7,901 bases of DNA, from assembly GCA_019240015.1 (NCBI GenBank), contig JAFAZB010000486.1, forward strand, positions 1 through 7,901, given 5' to 3'. Both the position numbers and the translations under genes were made by a program. Positions 5,463-7,901 of this stretch are shown here, in pieces; position 1 is the stretch's first letter, and each line of letters opens with the position of its first letter. Source of the DNA: Solirubrobacterales bacterium (GTDB lineage: Bacteria > Actinomycetota > Thermoleophilia > Solirubrobacterales > Solirubrobacteraceae). The notes beneath the pieces were generated by a model. The model was not told where the DNA came from and searched no databases. It saw nothing but the letters and a program-made list of their open reading frames with translations.

Positions 5463-6893
5463 ATGCTGGTAGGGATGAGCGTCCACGGTCCGCTCGGTGC
5501 GACGCCGCAGAGCGGCGGGCTCGAGCTAACGCGTCGTGCGCGTAGCCTCGGGCTGGCCGACCGCGCGCTTGCGAGGCGAGCGGCGCAGGAAACCCGCACG
5601 GGCCTGATCGGCCTCGCCGGGCTGCTCGTCTGCGGACTGGTGATCTCGATCTCGGCCGCGCAGAGCGACTCGCTGCTTCCAGAGACGGTCCGGCCGCTGC
5701 CGGGCTCGCTCGCGGGATTGTTCGGCACCGGCGGTCCGGACATCCACGCGGCAGGGGTGATCGCGGTCCTGAGCTTGATGTTCGTCTCCTACGCGGTCGC
5801 GGTCGGGGCTGCACAGAGGCTCCCGGCGCGCGCGGTGCTGATGAGCATCGCGGCGCTGCACGCGCTGATGCTGCTGGCGCCCCCACTGCTGTCGACTGAC
5901 ATCTTCAGCTACCAGGCATACGCGCGCATGGGAGCCCTTTACGGCGCCAATCCCTATCTGCACGGACCGTACGCGATTGCGCACGACCCGCTGTTCCCGT
6001 ACATCGGCGCGAAGTGGTCGTACATGCCGACCGCTTACGGACCCGTGTTCACGGGGCTCTCCTACATCCTTGCGCCGCTCTCGGTCGCCGCCGGCGTGAT
6101 CGCCTACAAGTCGATCGCGGCGGTTGCCAGTCTGGCTACCGTGGCGCTGGTGTGGAACGCGGCCCGCCTGCGGGGGCTCGATCCGGTCAAGGCGGCCGCG
6201 CTGGTGGGCTTGAATCCGCTGCTCGTCGTCTACGGAGTCGGTAGCGGGCACAACGACCTGCTGATGCTGCTCGTGCTAGCGGCCGGTACCTATGTGGTGC
6301 TGGCCCGCCGGGAGCGTGCCGGCGGAGCCCTGATGATGTTGGCCACCGGGGTCAAGCTGACCGCGGGGCTGCTGTTGCCATTCGCGCTCGCCGGCGGCGT
6401 CGCACGCCGGGGCCGCGGGCCGCGGCGCGATTTGCTAATCGGCGCCGGGGCGGCCGCGGCGGCGCTGATCGCGTTCAGTGCGGCGCTGTTCGGCGGCGGC
6501 GCGCTGCACCTGCTGGCCACCGTCAGGCAGAGCCAGAGCGAAGGCGATTGGCACAGCATTCCCGGCTTCATATCCACCCGTCTGGGTCTCGCGCCGGTGG
6601 GGCACGTCGCCGGTCTGGCGCTGGCCGGGATGTTCGTGCTGGCCTGCTGTTGGCTGCTGCGGAGGGTATGGCGCGGGGAGCTCGATTGGATCGACGGCGC
6701 CGCCTGGGCGACCGTCGCGATGCTGCTCACGGCCAGTTCGCTGCTGCCCTGGTATGTGGCCTGGTTGCTGCCACTGGCGGCGCTGGCCAGCGATCGGCGG
6801 CTGGTGCGCACCTCGATCGTCGTGACCGGCGTGGTGATGGGGATCCAGCTTCTGGGATACATCCCCCACGCCAGCACGCAATTCGGACTATGA
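5463..6893 (+). CDS. Polytopic GT-C mannosyltransferase, MptB/DUF2029-like
   Basis: A 476-residue integral membrane protein with about eleven to thirteen hydrophobic helices (for example near 47-66, 97-115, 125-141, 193-232, 262-310, 323-342, 382-400, 413-443 and 449-466). GT-C glycosyltransferases use lipid-phosphate sugars and carry an acidic residue in the first large outer loop. Here D146 in STDIFSY (144-150), followed by ARMGALYGANPY (154-165), fits that loop. NPLLVVYGVGSGHNDLLM (251-268) and the LLPWYVAWLLPLAAL stretch (427-441) match features I associate with actinobacterial MptA/MptB alpha-1,6-mannosyltransferases. It probably adds mannose from polyprenyl-phosphate mannose to a lipoglycan or surface glycan outside the membrane, using the product of the gene just upstream. 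Start is either ATG 5463 or ATG 5475 (four codons later); neither has a strong ribosome site. The end overlaps the next start by ATGA. The GT-C class is well supported; linkage and acceptor are not known, and it may not be a true MptB orthologue. Confidence 0.8.
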   Translation: MLVGMSVHGPLGATPQSGGLELTRRARSLGLADRALARRAAQETRTGLIGLAGLLVCGLVISISAAQSDSLLPETVRPLPGSLAGLFGTGGPDIHAAGVIAVLSLMFVSYAVAVGAAQRLPARAVLMSIAALHALMLLAPPLLSTDIFSYQAYARMGALYGANPYLHGPYAIAHDPLFPYIGAKWSYMPTAYGPVFTGLSYILAPLSVAAGVIAYKSIAAVASLATVALVWNAARLRGLDPVKAAALVGLNPLLVVYGVGSGHNDLLMLLVLAAGTYVVLARRERAGGALMMLATGVKLTAGLLLPFALAGGVARRGRGPRRDLLIGAGAAAAALIAFSAALFGGGALHLLATVRQSQSEGDWHSIPGFISTRLGLAPVGHVAGLALAGMFVLACCWLLRRVWRGELDWIDGAAWATVAMLLTASSLLPWYVAWLLPLAALASDRRLVRTSIVVTGVVMGIQLLGYIPHASTQFGL

Positions 6894-7901
6894 GCCCCTC
6901 CCTCCCCGCCGCGCCATACGATGAGCCGATGACCGAGCGGCCCCGCGGCGGCGGAAACGGCTCCCGGCCGCTCCGGCTGCTCAGCGTCGTCGCCCCCGTC
7001 TACAACGAAGAGGCGACGATCGAGGAGTTCTACGCGCGCGTGTGCGAGGCGCTCGAAGGCCTTCCGTTCGAGCTGGTCCTGGTCGACGACGGGTCAACCG
7101 ACGGCTCCACGGCATCGCTCGATCAACTCGCCCAGCATGACCCCAGGGTGCGGTTGGTGTACCTGTCGAGGAACTTCGGACATCAGACCGCGCTGACGGC
7201 CGGGCTCGACCACGCGCGCGGCGACGCGGTCGTGATGCTCGACGCGGACCTCCAGGATCCGCCCGAGCTGATCTCGACGATGCTCGACCACTGGCGGTCT
7301 GGCTGTGACGTGGTCTATGCCGTCCGGCAGCGGCGGGAAGGCGAGTCGCGCTTCAAGCTCGCGACCGCGAGGTGGTTCTACAGGCTGTTCGACAAGCTCG
7401 CCCAAGTCGAGCTCCAGCACAACTCCGGTGACTTCCGGCTGCTGGACCGGCGAGCACTCGACGCGCTCCTTTCGATGCGCGAGCGCAACCGCTTCCTGCG
7501 CGGGATGACCGTCTGGGTGGGCTACACCCAGGCGGCGGTCCCGTACCACCGCGACCCGCGGTTCGCCGGCGAGACCAAGTTCGGCGTGCGGCGGATGCTG
7601 GGCTTCGCTCTGGACGGCATCAGCAGCTTTTCCGACAAGCCGCTCCGCGTCGCCAGCCATCTGGGCATGCTCGTGACGCTCGGGTCGCTGCTGCTGATGC
7701 TCTGGCTCATCGGCGCGAAGCTGATCGAGCCGCAGCGCAGCATCACCGGCTGGACGTCGGTGATGGTGGCGGTGCTGTTCCTCGGCGGCGTGCAGTTGCT
7801 GTCGATCGGCCTGCTGGGCGAATACGTCGGGAGGATTTTCCGACAGACGAAGGGCCGCCCGTTGTACGTGGTCTCGCGGCGCGTCAATTTCGATGCGGGA
7901 G
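6890..7901 (+). CDS. Membrane-anchored GT2, GtrB/CsbB-like polyprenyl-phosphate glycosyltransferase (partial)
   Basis: The visible 337 residues cover almost the whole family length (about 320-340); the gene leaves the window without a stop. The GT-A domain shows VVAPVYNEE (33-41), LVDDGSTDGS (64-73), YLSRNFGHQTALTAG (91-105) and LDADLQDPPEL (117-127, metal-binding), all typical of GtrB/CsbB/YkcC-type enzymes that attach glucose or a related sugar to polyprenyl phosphate. A G-x-T-K-F loop (227-231) and GISSFSDKPLRVA (243-255) lead into two membrane helices (about 258-276 and 290-309), then EYVGRIF (311-317) and RPLYVV (323-328) near the C-terminus. ATG 6890 overlaps the previous stop as ATGA, suggesting translational coupling. 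ATG 6929 is an in-frame alternative that would drop 13 residues and is preceded by TACGAT at 6917-6922. The sugar is not readable. Such lipid-linked sugars usually feed a GT-C enzyme, either the upstream one or one beyond the window. Confidence 0.88.
   Translation, partial: MSPSLPAAPYDEPMTERPRGGGNGSRPLRLLSVVAPVYNEEATIEEFYARVCEALEGLPFELVLVDDGSTDGSTASLDQLAQHDPRVRLVYLSRNFGHQTALTAGLDHARGDAVVMLDADLQDPPELISTMLDHWRSGCDVVYAVRQRREGESRFKLATARWFYRLFDKLAQVELQHNSGDFRLLDRRALDALLSMRERNRFLRGMTVWVGYTQAAVPYHRDPRFAGETKFGVRRMLGFALDGISSFSDKPLRVASHLGMLVTLGSLLLMLWLIGAKLIEPQRSITGWTSVMVAVLFLGGVQLLSIGLLGEYVGRIFRQTKGRPLYVVSRRVNFDAG
6917..6922 (+). promoter_or_regulatory. Possible internal -10 box for the downstream GT2
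   Basis: TACGAT fits TANNNT and ends six bases before the in-frame ATG 6929, the spacing expected for a leaderless transcript. It may be chance, since the ATGA overlap at 6890-6893 already explains translation as part of the operon. Confidence 0.2.

Overview
This is a very GC-rich window with strong third-position GC bias and few AT-rich stretches. The gene content, a polyprenol-phosphate mannose synthase followed by an MptB-like GT-C mannosyltransferase, points to a high-GC actinobacterium. Weak Shine-Dalgarno sites, some TANNNT boxes placed directly before start codons, and the overall protein style would fit a soil lineage such as Thermoleophilia/Solirubrobacterales. That lineage assignment is inference from style, not proof. 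I see no tRNA, rRNA, CRISPR array, insertion sequence or phage gene.

Left block (1-2210, minus strand): three tightly packed genes read leftward. They are a family 2 glycosyltransferase (1326-2210), a class I SAM-dependent methyltransferase (497-1315, 10 bases after it) and an alpha/beta-hydrolase that runs off the left edge (1-507, GTG start overlapping the methyltransferase end by 11 bases). They look like one transcription unit that builds or decorates a sugar-containing envelope molecule. The hydrolase has glycine where the catalytic serine normally sits.

Middle (2211-4517, minus strand): a 414-base non-coding gap with short repeats and palindromes; a NarL/LuxR-type response regulator (2625-3404) whose phospho-acceptor aspartate is replaced by glutamate; and a membrane-anchored NodB-type polysaccharide deacetylase (3549-4517). 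No histidine kinase gene lies nearby.

Right block (4647-7901, plus strand), divergent from the deacetylase: a polyprenol-phosphate mannose (DPM1-type) synthase, a polytopic GT-C mannosyltransferase that probably uses its product, and a membrane-anchored GtrB/CsbB-like GT2. The last overlaps the GT-C gene by ATGA and runs off the right edge just before its expected C-terminus. Together they read as a lipid-linked-sugar route: the sugar is charged onto polyprenyl phosphate in the cytosol and used by a GT-C enzyme on the outer face, and a second GT2 makes another lipid-linked sugar.

Overall this is an envelope-glycan neighbourhood. I did not find a clearly new system. The most notable points are two enzyme-like or regulator proteins with changed key residues: the response regulator with D-to-E and the hydrolase with S-to-G.
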